Positions 50,354 to 58,531 of a stretch of 64,000 bases of DNA are shown one piece after another. Position 1 is the stretch's first letter. The number at the start of each line of letters is the position of its first letter. The position numbers were made by a program, and so were the translations under genes. The DNA comes from Intestinibaculum porci (GTDB lineage: Bacteria; Bacillota_I; Bacilli_A; Erysipelotrichales; Coprobacillaceae): contig NZ_AP019309.1 of the NCBI RefSeq assembly GCF_003925875.1, forward strand, positions 1-64,000, read 5' to 3'. Under the pieces are notes generated by a model that had not been told where the DNA came from, ran no database searches, and saw nothing but the letters and a program-made list of their open reading frames with translations.

Positions 50354-50781
50354 AATAATGTGCATCTGCTGAATGATATAAAGTGACGCCCATATCTATA
50401 ATAAAATGCGTTTGAATACGCAAAATAATGTGACTTCAGTGCTTAAAATAAAATGATGGCTAAGCATAAAATAATTTGCGGTTGCCGTCATTTTTAATTT
50501 GCGTCAACATGATTATTATAATTTGACGTTTCTGATGATTATAATGTGCTCTTGTCTATCATTATAAAATGATGCATGAATTACTTATAATTTGATGCCG
50601 TCAAACGAGGACGCTAAGTGCCATATTACGGAAATGCTTTAGTTATTCATTATTAATACAATGTACTAAAATAAAGTGCGGAAGTATTAGAAATAAAGTG
50701 ATGCCACCGGAAAAAGCAGCCTTTTTTGTATATATCACTTGCCTAAAATAAAAAGATTTTAGAGCCTATGATAATTTGACG
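50354..50781 (+). repeat. Transposon right-end array, 14 copies of a 12-bp motif
   Basis: Copies start at 50354, 50377, 50400, 50424, 50447, 50470, 50493, 50517, 50540, 50563, 50586, 50670, 50692 and 50770, all on the plus strand. Examples are TATAAAGTGACG, AATAAAATGATG, AATAATTTGCGG and TATAATTTGACG; consensus near WATAAWDTGMBG. The first eleven are spaced almost exactly 23 bp apart, about two helical turns, so all face one side of the DNA. This is what an array of protein-binding sites would look like. Confidence 0.85.
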
Positions 50782-50791
50782 AACTACAACA

Positions 50792-51028
50792 CACAAGGAC
50801 GATTTTTTCAGCGTCCCAGAGGATAACCCGCTAAAAGAAATGCTGGAAACTGCTGGTGAAATCGTCAGCCAGGACAGCGACACGGAACAAGCGTACTTGG
50901 CGTTTATCTGCAAACGGCTCAAGCTGAATTTTAGGAAGCTGTCAGTAGAAGAACGGAAGTGGCTGAAAAAGATTGCGGAAAAATCCGACTTGCTGAAGAA
51001 TCCAAAACCGCAGAGAGGACGAAGATAA
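50792..51028 (+). pseudogene. C-terminal fragment of a mobilisation/relaxase-type protein
   Basis: An open frame runs from the transposon right end to TAA at 51026-51028. It reads DDFFSVPEDNPLKEMLETAG, then a Lys/Arg-rich end (RKLSVEERKWLKKIAEKSDL to PQRGRR). This resembles the end of relaxase or mobilisation proteins of Tn1549-like elements; the assignment is from memory of such tails. Its N-terminal part is gone and is not found on the other side of the transposon. Confidence 0.5.
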
Positions 51029-51030
51029 AA

Positions 51031-51080
51031 AATGCCTGAACGGCGGTTCTGGTTTTTCAGAACCACCATCCAGGCATTTT
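51031..51080. terminator. Terminator between the mobilisation fragment and the efflux gene
   Basis: A long inverted repeat: AATGCCTG ... GGTTCTG / CAGAACC ... CAGGCATT with A/T runs on both sides. It can stop transcription from either direction. Confidence 0.75.
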
Positions 51081-51108
51081 GTTTAGTAATAGAAAAAGGT
51101 GCAGTTGA

Positions 51109-52329
51109 TTATTGCGTATTGTCAATCTCTCTCAAACCGGGTAGTAAAAATACGGCAAGCGCAACGATGATAATGCCAATTCCGCAAATGACAAACCATT
51201 TCTCAACTCCCAGCCGCTCCGCCAGAGGCCCGGAAATGACAAGGCCAAACGGCATGGCGAGGGAAGCGGCGCTTGTCAGTAGAGAAAAAACTCTCCCCAG
51301 ATATTCTGGTTTGACCGTTTCTTGAAAAATCGCATTTTGCACACCGTAAAATGGAGCGGAAATTCCCATAACAGTACAGCACACAACAAAGACAAGAAAT
51401 GCGTCTGGCGGCAAAAGCCCGGAGAGCATATTGCTAACGCCCATCAGGAGAACGGAAAGACCGATGGTGTACCGCCGTTTCTTAAAACCGCCCCAAATGC
51501 TCAGAATGACTCCGCCAAGCAGCATACCAACCGCAAAAGCAATTTCAGCGGCAGAGGCATGGGCCGGTGTTCCTTTGAAGTATGACATACAGATGAGAGG
51601 AAAAAGCGTACTGATTGGCATATAAAAGAACATATAAATTACACCAATCCAGAGCAGAGCAAAGAGGCCCCTGTTTTGCTTTAATACCACATACCCCTCT
51701 TTCATATCCTGTAAAAACTGTTGTCTTTTCGTTTCTGGACATAGTTCAGGCGTTGGTATGGACGAAATCGCAACAGTCACACAGGCAAGGATTGCACCCA
51801 CAATATCTAACAATATAATTGCATTAAGAGGCCAAACAGCATATAAAAACGCTGCGGCAGCTGGACTGATAATCGCACTTACTGCTTGCATGGTCTGCGT
51901 GTAACCAGCGCATTTTGTAAGTTCCTCTTTTGGCACAATCATAGGTGTTGCTGCGCTGAATGCTGGAGAATGAAAAGCAGTTCCCGCACTTCGGATTAAC
52001 AGGACAACCATAATAGACCATACGGGCAATTCCATGTAAAACGCCACCAGCGCCAGAATACCGCCAGCGGCGGCAATTATCAAATCCGCACCAATCATTA
52101 CGCTTTTACGGCTGTGCCGGTCAACAAAAGCACCTGCAAACGGGCCTAAACAGGCTTGCGGCAAAAATCCAATCAGTGTTGCCGCCGTCAATATGATTGC
52201 AGAATTAGTTTTCGCAACCAAATAAAAGATAATGGCCATTTGCAAAATACCGCTGCTAATAAAGGATATTGCTTGTCCGGCAAGAAGTGTAAAATAAGTT
52301 TTTCTCCATGAATTGTTGTTTTGGGTCAT
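51109..52329 (-). CDS. MFS drug efflux pump, Tet(40)/Mef type
   Basis: A 406-residue, 12-span major facilitator exporter. Segments such as GQAISFISSGILQMAIIFYL, VDRHSRKSVMIGADLIIAAA and PEYLGRVFSLLTSAASLAMP show close kinship to the macrolide pump MefA. The length and cargo context also fit the tetracycline pump Tet(40), which I consider the likelier name. Start ATG 52329 follows AAAAAAGGAG; longer in-frame reading goes through the leader. It is GC-richer than the chromosome. Confidence 0.8.
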   Translation of the reverse strand: MTQNNNSWRKTYFTLLAGQAISFISSGILQMAIIFYLVAKTNSAIILTAATLIGFLPQACLGPFAGAFVDRHSRKSVMIGADLIIAAAGGILALVAFYMELPVWSIMVVLLIRSAGTAFHSPAFSAATPMIVPKEELTKCAGYTQTMQAVSAIISPAAAAFLYAVWPLNAIILLDIVGAILACVTVAISSIPTPELCPETKRQQFLQDMKEGYVVLKQNRGLFALLWIGVIYMFFYMPISTLFPLICMSYFKGTPAHASAAEIAFAVGMLLGGVILSIWGGFKKRRYTIGLSVLLMGVSNMLSGLLPPDAFLVFVVCCTVMGISAPFYGVQNAIFQETVKPEYLGRVFSLLTSAASLAMPFGLVISGPLAERLGVEKWFVICGIGIIIVALAVFLLPGLREIDNTQ

Positions 52330-52373
52330 AATGCGAATCTCCTTTTTTATTGCATTGTTCCTTTGTTTCTGCA

Positions 52374-52415
52374 ATAAAAAGCAGGCGTTGTCCCACAGAG
52401 AGGGCAGACGCCTGC
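52374..52415 (-). terminator. Leader attenuator of the efflux gene
   Basis: Minus-strand GCAGGCG ... CGCCTGC stem (52381-52415) with a GGGA-containing loop, followed by TTTTTATTGC. It sits between promoter and gene, 45 nt before the start codon, and can switch expression as in other ribosome-antibiotic resistance leaders. Short candidate leader peptides start near 52501-52492. Confidence 0.7.
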
Positions 52416-52604
52416 ATAACAACAAAGCACGAAAAAACACCACGATACAGTTCAAAGACTGCTCGTGTCAAACCTACGTGTTCCTTTGCATACGCACGCA
52501 AAAAAAGCCCACCATCATGTGGAAAGGTACTTCTACTTTTTATTGCTTATTAGCGTACACAAATTAACACACGTAAGCCTCCTTCCAATCTCAAACTGTC
52601 ACAC

Positions 52605-52634
52605 ATTATAACACACATCCGATAGACTTGTCAA
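52605..52634 (-). promoter_or_regulatory. Promoter of the efflux gene
   Basis: Minus-strand TTGACA (52629-52634), an 18-bp spacer and TATAAT (52605-52610), both perfect consensus hexamers. The leader is about 270 nt. Sequence from 52635 to 52865 holds nothing else I can support. Confidence 0.8.
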
Positions 52635-52865
52635 CCATTTTTAACCTTGTTTTCCATCTTGTGTTACTATTCACGGTTAGATATAGTTGATATATAAAGT
52701 TGTACCTAAAAAGAGCACGGAACGGTGCCCGTGATACGGCCTTGTTTTAATTGTAGTAAAGAGGTATGTAAAATGTATACACAGCGAAATGAAGCATGAT
52801 GTTAAATCTGATTTCAGGTAATGGCTATGATACCTTATTCCACCATTATAACGGTTTGTCGATTC

Positions 52866-54446
52866 TCAGGAGAGATCTTCCCCTGAGAATATTTCTTTTA
52901 CCGTTATTGGATCACCTTCATAAAGTCGTATCATTGCATAGATCTCATTTATTCCGTTTTTCCTGCAGGTTTCTATATACGTTTTGGCATCTGCGTAATA
53001 CTGAGCGTTTTGAATATTTTGGAACTGTCCTGATGATCGCATATGGCTTTTTACGACTCTAAGTCCGCGTTCTGCGCAATTATTGGTTGTCGGAAGAGTG
53101 AAATCATTTACCCAAGCAAAGTAATTATCATAATAATCACGTATACGCTTAATTAGCGTCTTCTCGGATCTTCCAAAGTATGCATCATAATCTTTTTTGT
53201 TTCTCTTTTCCGCTCGGTTGAGTATATCATTAACTTTTTTGTTAAAGTTTTCAATAAATTCATCACTAAAGCGAGTCTCTCCCTTGTTTATGGCTTCTTT
53301 GCGTTTGTGGATGGTATCGGAAATAAGATCTTTCAGTTCCATAAGCTCATCATGTTTTGTATCAATAGCGATTTTTTTGAGGTCACGCTGAAGGTGCTGA
53401 TTGCATTCAAGGTTGCCAAACTTGAATTTAGCGTTATAGTTCACTTTATTGTGATCATGCATCGTTTTTTGCTCTTCAGTGAGTAGTGTTAGGACTTTGT
53501 CTTCTTCAATCCCTTCAAGATCTTTCTTCTCATGAGCCGTATAATATGAGAGTGTTTCATCTCCGTAAAAGCGCAGGCAGCCTTTCTTTGTATTAATATT
53601 GATAACAGTGTCATCCCAATATACGAGAGTTCTTTGGAGCATTAGATTCTTTAAAACTATACGGAACTCAGATAACTTTTTTGATGCAATCATAGGAAGT
53701 TTTGCAAGGTAGCCTTCTGACGGACTTATTTCTCCGTTTGTGATCCCCTCAAAAAAGGTTTTAACCTTGTTAATAGGAACATTGCAGGTATTCATTAGCG
53801 ATAAGCCAACGGCCTGTACTGCCGTCCCATAGTGACAGGCTGATCTTTCATTAGGCTTCAGGCCAAGAAAAAATGTAGTCCCGCAGCTTCCGCATTTGTA
53901 TTGATAGAAAACCTTTTTGAGGTTTATAGGCTTGATGCTAATAGTTTTCTCATATACAGCTTTAGTTTTGCCGGTGAAAACAAGTTCATGAGAACCACAT
54001 TTCGGACACTCAGTTGCATCATCTGCCACATATTCAATTTCTTCGTCAATATCATCAGGAATACCGAGTTCACTTTTAGAATGTCCTGGCTGACCTCCAA
54101 TTTTTCTGTCAGTAGGCTCTCTGGAATTGATGCTTGAGTTATATTTTGCTTTTCCTATAGGAGTAGACGCAGTAGGAATACCAACGGTAGTTGAGTCATG
54201 ATTGCTTATGGCATTAAGATATTCAATCTTGTCTTTCAGTCTGTTAATTTCATCATTAAGATTTCTAATCATTTCATCTTTTTCAAGACAAAGCTGCTTT
54301 AATTTTGCGATTCTGTTATCCCTGTATTCAAGCTTCTGTTTTTTGGATTTCAGTTCTTCATTACAATCGTAAAGTCTTGTTTTAAGGTCACCAATCTTTT
54401 TGCATGCTTTATCATATTTTACTGATAGTGTTCCTAAAGAATCCAT
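52866..54446 (-). CDS. IS66-like transposase
   Basis: A 526-residue IS66-family transposase. A long N-terminal coiled coil (residues 1-95) is followed by the IS66 linker (KYNSSINSREPTDRKIGGQPGHSK), a zinc-finger region (CPKCGSHELVF ... YKCGSCGTTFF) and the DDE core with VYWDDTVININ and the C-terminal TTNNCAERGLRVVKSHMRSS. AACAAGGAG precedes the ATG. The usual TnpA and TnpB helpers are absent; instead a 120-residue protein precedes it by 14 nt. Confidence 0.85.
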   Translation of the reverse strand: MDSLGTLSVKYDKACKKIGDLKTRLYDCNEELKSKKQKLEYRDNRIAKLKQLCLEKDEMIRNLNDEINRLKDKIEYLNAISNHDSTTVGIPTASTPIGKAKYNSSINSREPTDRKIGGQPGHSKSELGIPDDIDEEIEYVADDATECPKCGSHELVFTGKTKAVYEKTISIKPINLKKVFYQYKCGSCGTTFFLGLKPNERSACHYGTAVQAVGLSLMNTCNVPINKVKTFFEGITNGEISPSEGYLAKLPMIASKKLSEFRIVLKNLMLQRTLVYWDDTVININTKKGCLRFYGDETLSYYTAHEKKDLEGIEEDKVLTLLTEEQKTMHDHNKVNYNAKFKFGNLECNQHLQRDLKKIAIDTKHDELMELKDLISDTIHKRKEAINKGETRFSDEFIENFNKKVNDILNRAEKRNKKDYDAYFGRSEKTLIKRIRDYYDNYFAWVNDFTLPTTNNCAERGLRVVKSHMRSSGQFQNIQNAQYYADAKTYIETCRKNGINEIYAMIRLYEGDPITVKEIFSGEDLS

Positions 54447-54460
54447 TGATTTACTCCTTG

Positions 54461-54823
54461 TTAATCATCATTATTAAGAATTGATTCAATTCTATTGATC
54501 TTGCTGGTAAGCTTTCTATTAGCCGCCTTAAGCTGTTTGATCTCATCATCTCTGCTTGCAATAATTTTTTGCATATCCTCAACCATCTTTTTATAGGTTC
54601 TTCTGCCGCTTGCTTTTTCTTCATTTTCAGCTGTATTTTTATCAGGATTAGGCTTTCTCCCTCGCTTTTTGCTTGAAGGAATAATTTCTCCAGTTTCCTC
54701 GTCTACAACGCCAAGGTATTTGCGTTTTGCTCTAGGCTGTTTGAGCTCAGGATTCCAAACTGAAACAGATTCATAAGCATATTTCTTGCCAGTTTTCTTG
54801 TTTGTCACATAAACAATTGCCAT
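54461..54823 (-). CDS. Small accessory protein of the IS66-like element
   Basis: A 120-residue basic protein. The N-terminal half (YAYESVSVWNPELKQPRAKR, then KYLGVVDEETGEIIP) resembles the first domain of other transposase families (IS1634/IS4-type). The second half is a coiled coil (MQKIIASRDDEIKQLKAANR). It is on the same strand and 14 nt ahead of the IS66 transposase, so it is probably part of the same two-gene element. Its role is unknown. Confidence 0.65.
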   Translation of the reverse strand: MAIVYVTNKKTGKKYAYESVSVWNPELKQPRAKRKYLGVVDEETGEIIPSSKKRGRKPNPDKNTAENEEKASGRRTYKKMVEDMQKIIASRDDEIKQLKAANRKLTSKINRIESILNNDD

Positions 54824-55834
54824 CTTTTCTCACCCCCTTGTTACTATATACAGTATATCATATAACTAGCTTAAAATAAATAGTAATTTACATATAATTT
54901 AAATTTATTAGAGACTATGTTTGCTGAAATTATCAAGAAAAAGAGAATACTTTTTTGGTTGTCAGGAATAAGACACTTGAATTGTTAATACATGACTATA
55001 AATCACTTTAAAAGTTATAATAAAAGGGTATCCCATATATGGATATACCCCTAAATAAAGACATTATTCAATTTTTAATCTTTCAGCACTGTGAATAGTA
55101 ACCATCTTGTTTTTCCATCTCTTACGGGCAGTAGCAAAGCCAGGCGAGCCAGTCAACGGTCAAGATGAACGGCGCTTTCAGCGCCGCCGTTGACAGTCTC
55201 GCCCGTCTTTGCTAATGGGTAATCAAGGCGGGAAAGCCATTTTAGGGCTTTCCCGCCCATTTCAATTTTGGGAGAAGAAAGGCCCCAAAATGAACGAGTG
55301 CGGCCAAACACTTTTAGGGATTGGCCACCTTGTCCACCCATCCAGCGGGGCGGCGGGGAACGGTCAAGGCCGGGCGTCAGCCCATTCATTTCAGCCTTGA
55401 CGGTTTCCTGCCGTCCTGCTACTTTTCCCGGAGTGTGGCCACACATCTGGTCACGGTGTCCAGAGCTTTGGGACTTTTTGTCCCATAGGCCGGGGGCGGA
55501 GGACGAGGGACGGGGGCTTTCATAATACGCCCTGTCTGCTGCTGAAATCAGCCCTTTGTTTCCGGCTTACCAGCCCCAAACAAAGCCCTGCTTTCCTGCC
55601 GCGTCAAATGCCCTTGCCCTCCCCGGCGGCAACGGTATTTTCAGGGCAACGCCGACAGAGCGTATAACACACTACACTTTGCTCCGCAAAGTCGTGTGCC
55701 AAATGGGGCGCTGCCCCCTTTGGAAACCCCCGCAACAAACAGGTGCTATGCACCCAGCCGGGAGCATAGCGCCGTTTGTTGTCAGCAGCCCGTTTCACGG
55801 TCTGCGTGTAGTTCCTTGTAAACTGACCTAAGAA
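54824..55834. other. Non-coding IS end and GC-rich remnant of an integrative element
   Basis: 54824-55084 is AT-rich. 55085-55834 is GC-rich with strong hairpins: GGCGCTTTCAGCGCC near 55170 and a GCGGGAAAGCC / GGCTTTCCCGC pair at about 55227-55257. Reading frames here are short, overlap on both strands and have no ribosome sites, so I call no gene. The texture matches non-coding DNA of Tn1549-like elements. Confidence 0.5.
55660..55705. other. oriT-like inverted repeat
   Basis: GTATAACACACTACACTTTG precedes a perfect ACTTTGC-TCC-GCAAAGT hairpin (about 55675-55691), followed by CGTGTGCC. A short perfect hairpin next to a conserved single-strand nick region is the usual oriT layout. I associate this string with mobilisable elements of gut Clostridia but cannot verify it. 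No intact relaxase is nearby. Confidence 0.35.
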
Positions 55835-56638
55835 TAAGTTATAGACTCTATTTTATTTTTGCGACTTTTTTCGTTTGAAATTCGGTGATAGGATAAGCGG
55901 CGGAGGAAAAATGTGAAAAAAATCCTCACAGGGCAAACACATGAGAAAAATAGGTGATGAATGAGGTATAACCAATTAGAAACAATTTCTCTATTGGATA
56001 ATCTTATTTTCAATAACCTATCATAAAATGAGAGATTATAGAATGAATTTTTAGGCTCATCCGCCATATTAATGTTTTATCCTGGAAAAGAGCCTAAAAA
56101 AATTTATATTAGCGGTCATATATAAACAGTATTCGAACATTTATGGTTAAGAAATGTGACCTCTGCTTCTATGATCTTCTGATTATTAAAGAATATAAAA
56201 AAGACTTACTCACGGCAATGAATAAGTCTCAAAAGAATAACCTACGGGAAAAGTTATTCTTAATCGGCTAACGATCTTTATATTCATTAATAATCTTTCA
56301 GCGTTTGTATTGGTACGAAACAGAAAGGAGGCATCTCAATATTCCACGTTCTTGAATACGAGAATAAAAGATAGAACCTGGAAAATGAAACAGCCAGTTT
56401 ATATTACTGAACATAAGTTCTCTAGCTACTTCATATTATAGTATTTTCGAATTAGAAGTCAATAAGAAACCCGTTTCATTCGTCAGTAATTATAGAAGTA
56501 CGCATTGAGAAATATGTACAGGAAATCACTTATTTTTTACGCAGACAAAGTGCTTAAGAGATTAAGCATAATCAACTATCATTATATTTTTTATCTAATT
56601 GATAAGAAATGTTATTGTGAGAAAAGGGAGGACGAATT
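55835..56638. other. Non-coding spacer upstream of the pilus operon
   Basis: About 800 bases of AT-rich sequence, chromosomal in texture. It contains two hairpins at 56203-56261 described separately and an inverted repeat GCTTAA / TTAAGC at about 56552-56567. No convincing -35/-10 pair was found for the pilus genes. No gene is supported. Confidence 0.4.
56196..56261 (-). ncRNA. Candidate structured RNA or minus-strand terminator
   Basis: Two adjacent hairpins: AAGAATAAC / GTTATTCTT (56233-56241 with 56253-56261) and GACTTACTCA / TGAATAAGTC (56203-56212 with 56219-56228). On the minus strand the second is followed directly by T6, so it would terminate a small minus-strand transcript. No known RNA family was recognised. 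Confidence 0.35.
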
Positions 56639-57160
56639 ATGACTTCTGTACAAAAGGAGAACATGAGACCTACACTCTTTCAGGAAATTATGTATCTGCT
56701 CATTAAAATTGGTTTTGTCTTACTTGTATTTGCATTAGCGCTGACATTTATCTTTGGTGCAATGCGTTACAACGCAGACAATATGAATCCCGCCATTTAT
56801 GAAGGAGATTTATTATTATTCTATCGACTCGACCACAACTATGCGCAAAAAGATGTCGTTGTTTTACGTCATCAGCATGTCCTTCAGGTGCAGCGAATCG
56901 TCGCTGTAGCGGGAGATGAAGTGAACATAACCAAAGAAGGGTTAATGGTTAACGGTTCTTACCAGCAGGAAGATCATATTTATTACAAAACGAAGCGCTA
57001 TGTCTCAAAAGTGAAATTTCCTATAAGATTAGGAGAAAATCAGGTCTTCGTCTTAAGCGATCAGCGCACGCAAGCAACTGATAGCCGTATCTATGGACCG
57101 GTATCTACCAAAGAGATATTAGGCAAAGTCATTTGTGATATTCGTCGTCGAAACATTTAG
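56639..57160 (+). CDS. SipA-like inactive signal peptidase I, pilus chaperone
   Basis: A 173-residue signal-peptidase-I fold protein with an N-terminal membrane span (about residues 20-40). The catalytic serine motif SMxP reads NMNP (Asn48), and the catalytic lysine before R-I-V reads Gln85 (QRIVAVAGDEV). Both catalytic residues are therefore missing. In streptococcal FCT pilus loci the homologous SipA is also catalytically dead and is needed for pilus polymerisation. AGGGAGGACG precedes the ATG. It heads the pilus operon, 25 nt before the major pilin. Confidence 0.85.
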   Translation: MTSVQKENMRPTLFQEIMYLLIKIGFVLLVFALALTFIFGAMRYNADNMNPAIYEGDLLLFYRLDHNYAQKDVVVLRHQHVLQVQRIVAVAGDEVNITKEGLMVNGSYQQEDHIYYKTKRYVSKVKFPIRLGENQVFVLSDQRTQATDSRIYGPVSTKEILGKVICDIRRRNI

Positions 57161-57185
57161 AAAACTAATATGAGGTGAAAAATTT

Positions 57186-58496
57186 ATGAATAAGAAATAC
57201 TTAAAAGGACTTTTATCCTTAAGTTTATCAGGTTTAATGGCAGCATCTTTAGCAGCACCAGTTTTTGCGGCTACAGATACCAATGTGGAAGCTTACATTA
57301 CTAAGGAATTTGATATGCCTGTTGGCACTGAATTTACAAGTAAAACATTTAATTTCAGTCTAGGTGAATTACAAAAAGATGGTACAAAAATGACCGGAAA
57401 AAACGAAACACTAGAATCGAAGGAAATTACCATCAAGAAGGAAGACAATCACTTCGTAAGAAACAGTGATAGCAACAATGAAAAGAGATACAACAGCTAT
57501 TTACATTATACGGATCTTTTGAGTGATAGTGATAAAGAAGTTTTAACGAAAGACCCTGGTCAATACAGCTTTCTTATTACTGAAACTGCAGATCAACAGG
57601 TTCCTCCAACTACAGAAAATGGTGTTAAGCATACTACGAATTTGACATATTCAAAAGCTGTATATAAAGCTGAGCTTTATGTAAAAACAAAAACTGATGG
57701 TACTAACTATATTTCAAGTATTAAGGTCACTAAAGAAAAAGATGATACAGGCACGGAAATTACTTCAGTCAATGAAAAGAAGGTTGACCCATCAAAACCA
57801 GATGGTACTGATGATGGCAAAGGTGGATTAAGATTTGTCAATACTTTTACAGATAAGATTGAAACCACAGGAGATCCAGGTGAAATTCCAGATCCTGATC
57901 CAAAAAATCCAACAAACACAGATAATAGAGATAAAGTTTTATCAGTAGGTAAAATCGTAAATGGCGATTTAGCAGATAAAAATAAATACTTTGAATTCTC
58001 TGTTAAAGTAACCCAGCCTTCATTAGTCACTACAACAAATGAAACTTATAAAGCTAAGATCTTTAAAGCAGCTAATGGTGGACAGGATACTGATAAGACG
58101 AAAAACCCAAATATGGATGATAAAGGTGAATTTTCATTTACTAGCGGTAGTGATCCAGTAAAGGTTTATTTAGCACATGGTGAAAAATTAGTATTTGAAA
58201 ATTTATATGTAGGTACAGCATTTGAAGCACAGGAAACTGAAGCCAACAACCTTTATACACCATTAACGTATGTAAAATTCAATAGTGGTAATCCTGAAAC
58301 AAAATCACAGGGAAATGCAAATGTTACGGGTAATGTATCAGAAGGTACAGATACAGTTGTTGTAGTCAACACACGTAATTCAACTTCTCCAACAGGGATC
58401 GTTGTAAATAACTTACCTTACATCTTATTAGTATTAGGTGTTGTAGCTGGTTTTGCTGGTTATATCGCTTCTAAGAGAAGAAGAGAAGTAAGATAA
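57186..58496 (+). CDS. Major pilin, FctA/Spy0128-like, with two isopeptide domains
   Basis: A 436-residue surface protein. The signal peptide ends near residue 28 (APVFA). Domain 1 (about 33-225) pairs Lys40 (AYITKEF) with Asn219 (LRFVNTF). Domain 2 (about 252-398) pairs Lys256 (SVGKIVNG) with Asn395 (VVVNTRN). These positions fit intramolecular Lys-Asn isopeptide bonds. The sorting signal is SPTG (residues 401-404), a membrane span and a basic tail, close to the VPTG of streptococcal FctA and unlike LPXTG. GAGGTGAAAA precedes the start. Confidence 0.87.
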   Translation: MNKKYLKGLLSLSLSGLMAASLAAPVFAATDTNVEAYITKEFDMPVGTEFTSKTFNFSLGELQKDGTKMTGKNETLESKEITIKKEDNHFVRNSDSNNEKRYNSYLHYTDLLSDSDKEVLTKDPGQYSFLITETADQQVPPTTENGVKHTTNLTYSKAVYKAELYVKTKTDGTNYISSIKVTKEKDDTGTEITSVNEKKVDPSKPDGTDDGKGGLRFVNTFTDKIETTGDPGEIPDPDPKNPTNTDNRDKVLSVGKIVNGDLADKNKYFEFSVKVTQPSLVTTTNETYKAKIFKAANGGQDTDKTKNPNMDDKGEFSFTSGSDPVKVYLAHGEKLVFENLYVGTAFEAQETEANNLYTPLTYVKFNSGNPETKSQGNANVTGNVSEGTDTVVVVNTRNSTSPTGIVVNNLPYILLVLGVVAGFAGYIASKRRREVR

Positions 58497-58531
58497 AAAC
58501 TTTAATGAATAAATAAGAAGGTGGCAAATGT

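Larger units (their letters stand above)
46577..50788 (+). mobile_element. Five-gene DDE/AAA transposon with repeat-array ends
   Basis: Proposed ends are 5'-TGTATTGCGTCACTTTATAG at 46577 and the inverted TGTAGTTCGTCAAATTATCA ending at 50788 (about 15 of 21 positions match). Inside lie a DUF6431 gene, a DDE transposase, an AAA ATPase and two small genes, all rightward. A 12-bp motif recurs at both ends: three copies on the left, 14 on the right. This recalls the Tn7/Tn5053/Tn552/Mu superfamily. No target duplication is seen (AAGCG left, ACACA right). It starts 20 bp after tet(W) and its right end abuts a truncated mobilisation gene. Confidence 0.75.
42332..55834. mobile_element. Mosaic resistance island (remnants of an integrative element plus three transposons)
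   Basis: GC content, gene style and codon use change after 42331 and return to AT-rich sequence near 55835. Inside are an IS1202-like element, tet(W), a five-gene DDE/AAA transposon, a mobilisation-gene fragment, an efflux gene, an IS66-like element and GC-rich non-coding DNA of the type seen in Tn1549-like elements. No integrase, complete relaxase or conjugation gene remains, and no flanking direct repeat was found. The island appears immobile as a unit. The exact borders are estimates. Confidence 0.7.

Noticed and set aside
50354-50781. CRISPR array
   Set aside because: The period is 23 bp with a degenerate 12-bp motif and no constant-length unique spacers or cas genes; it fits transposon end sites.
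55153-55831. Several overlapping frames in the GC-rich block
   Set aside because: They overlap on both strands, have no ribosome sites and show Pro/Arg-rich translations typical of non-coding GC-rich DNA.
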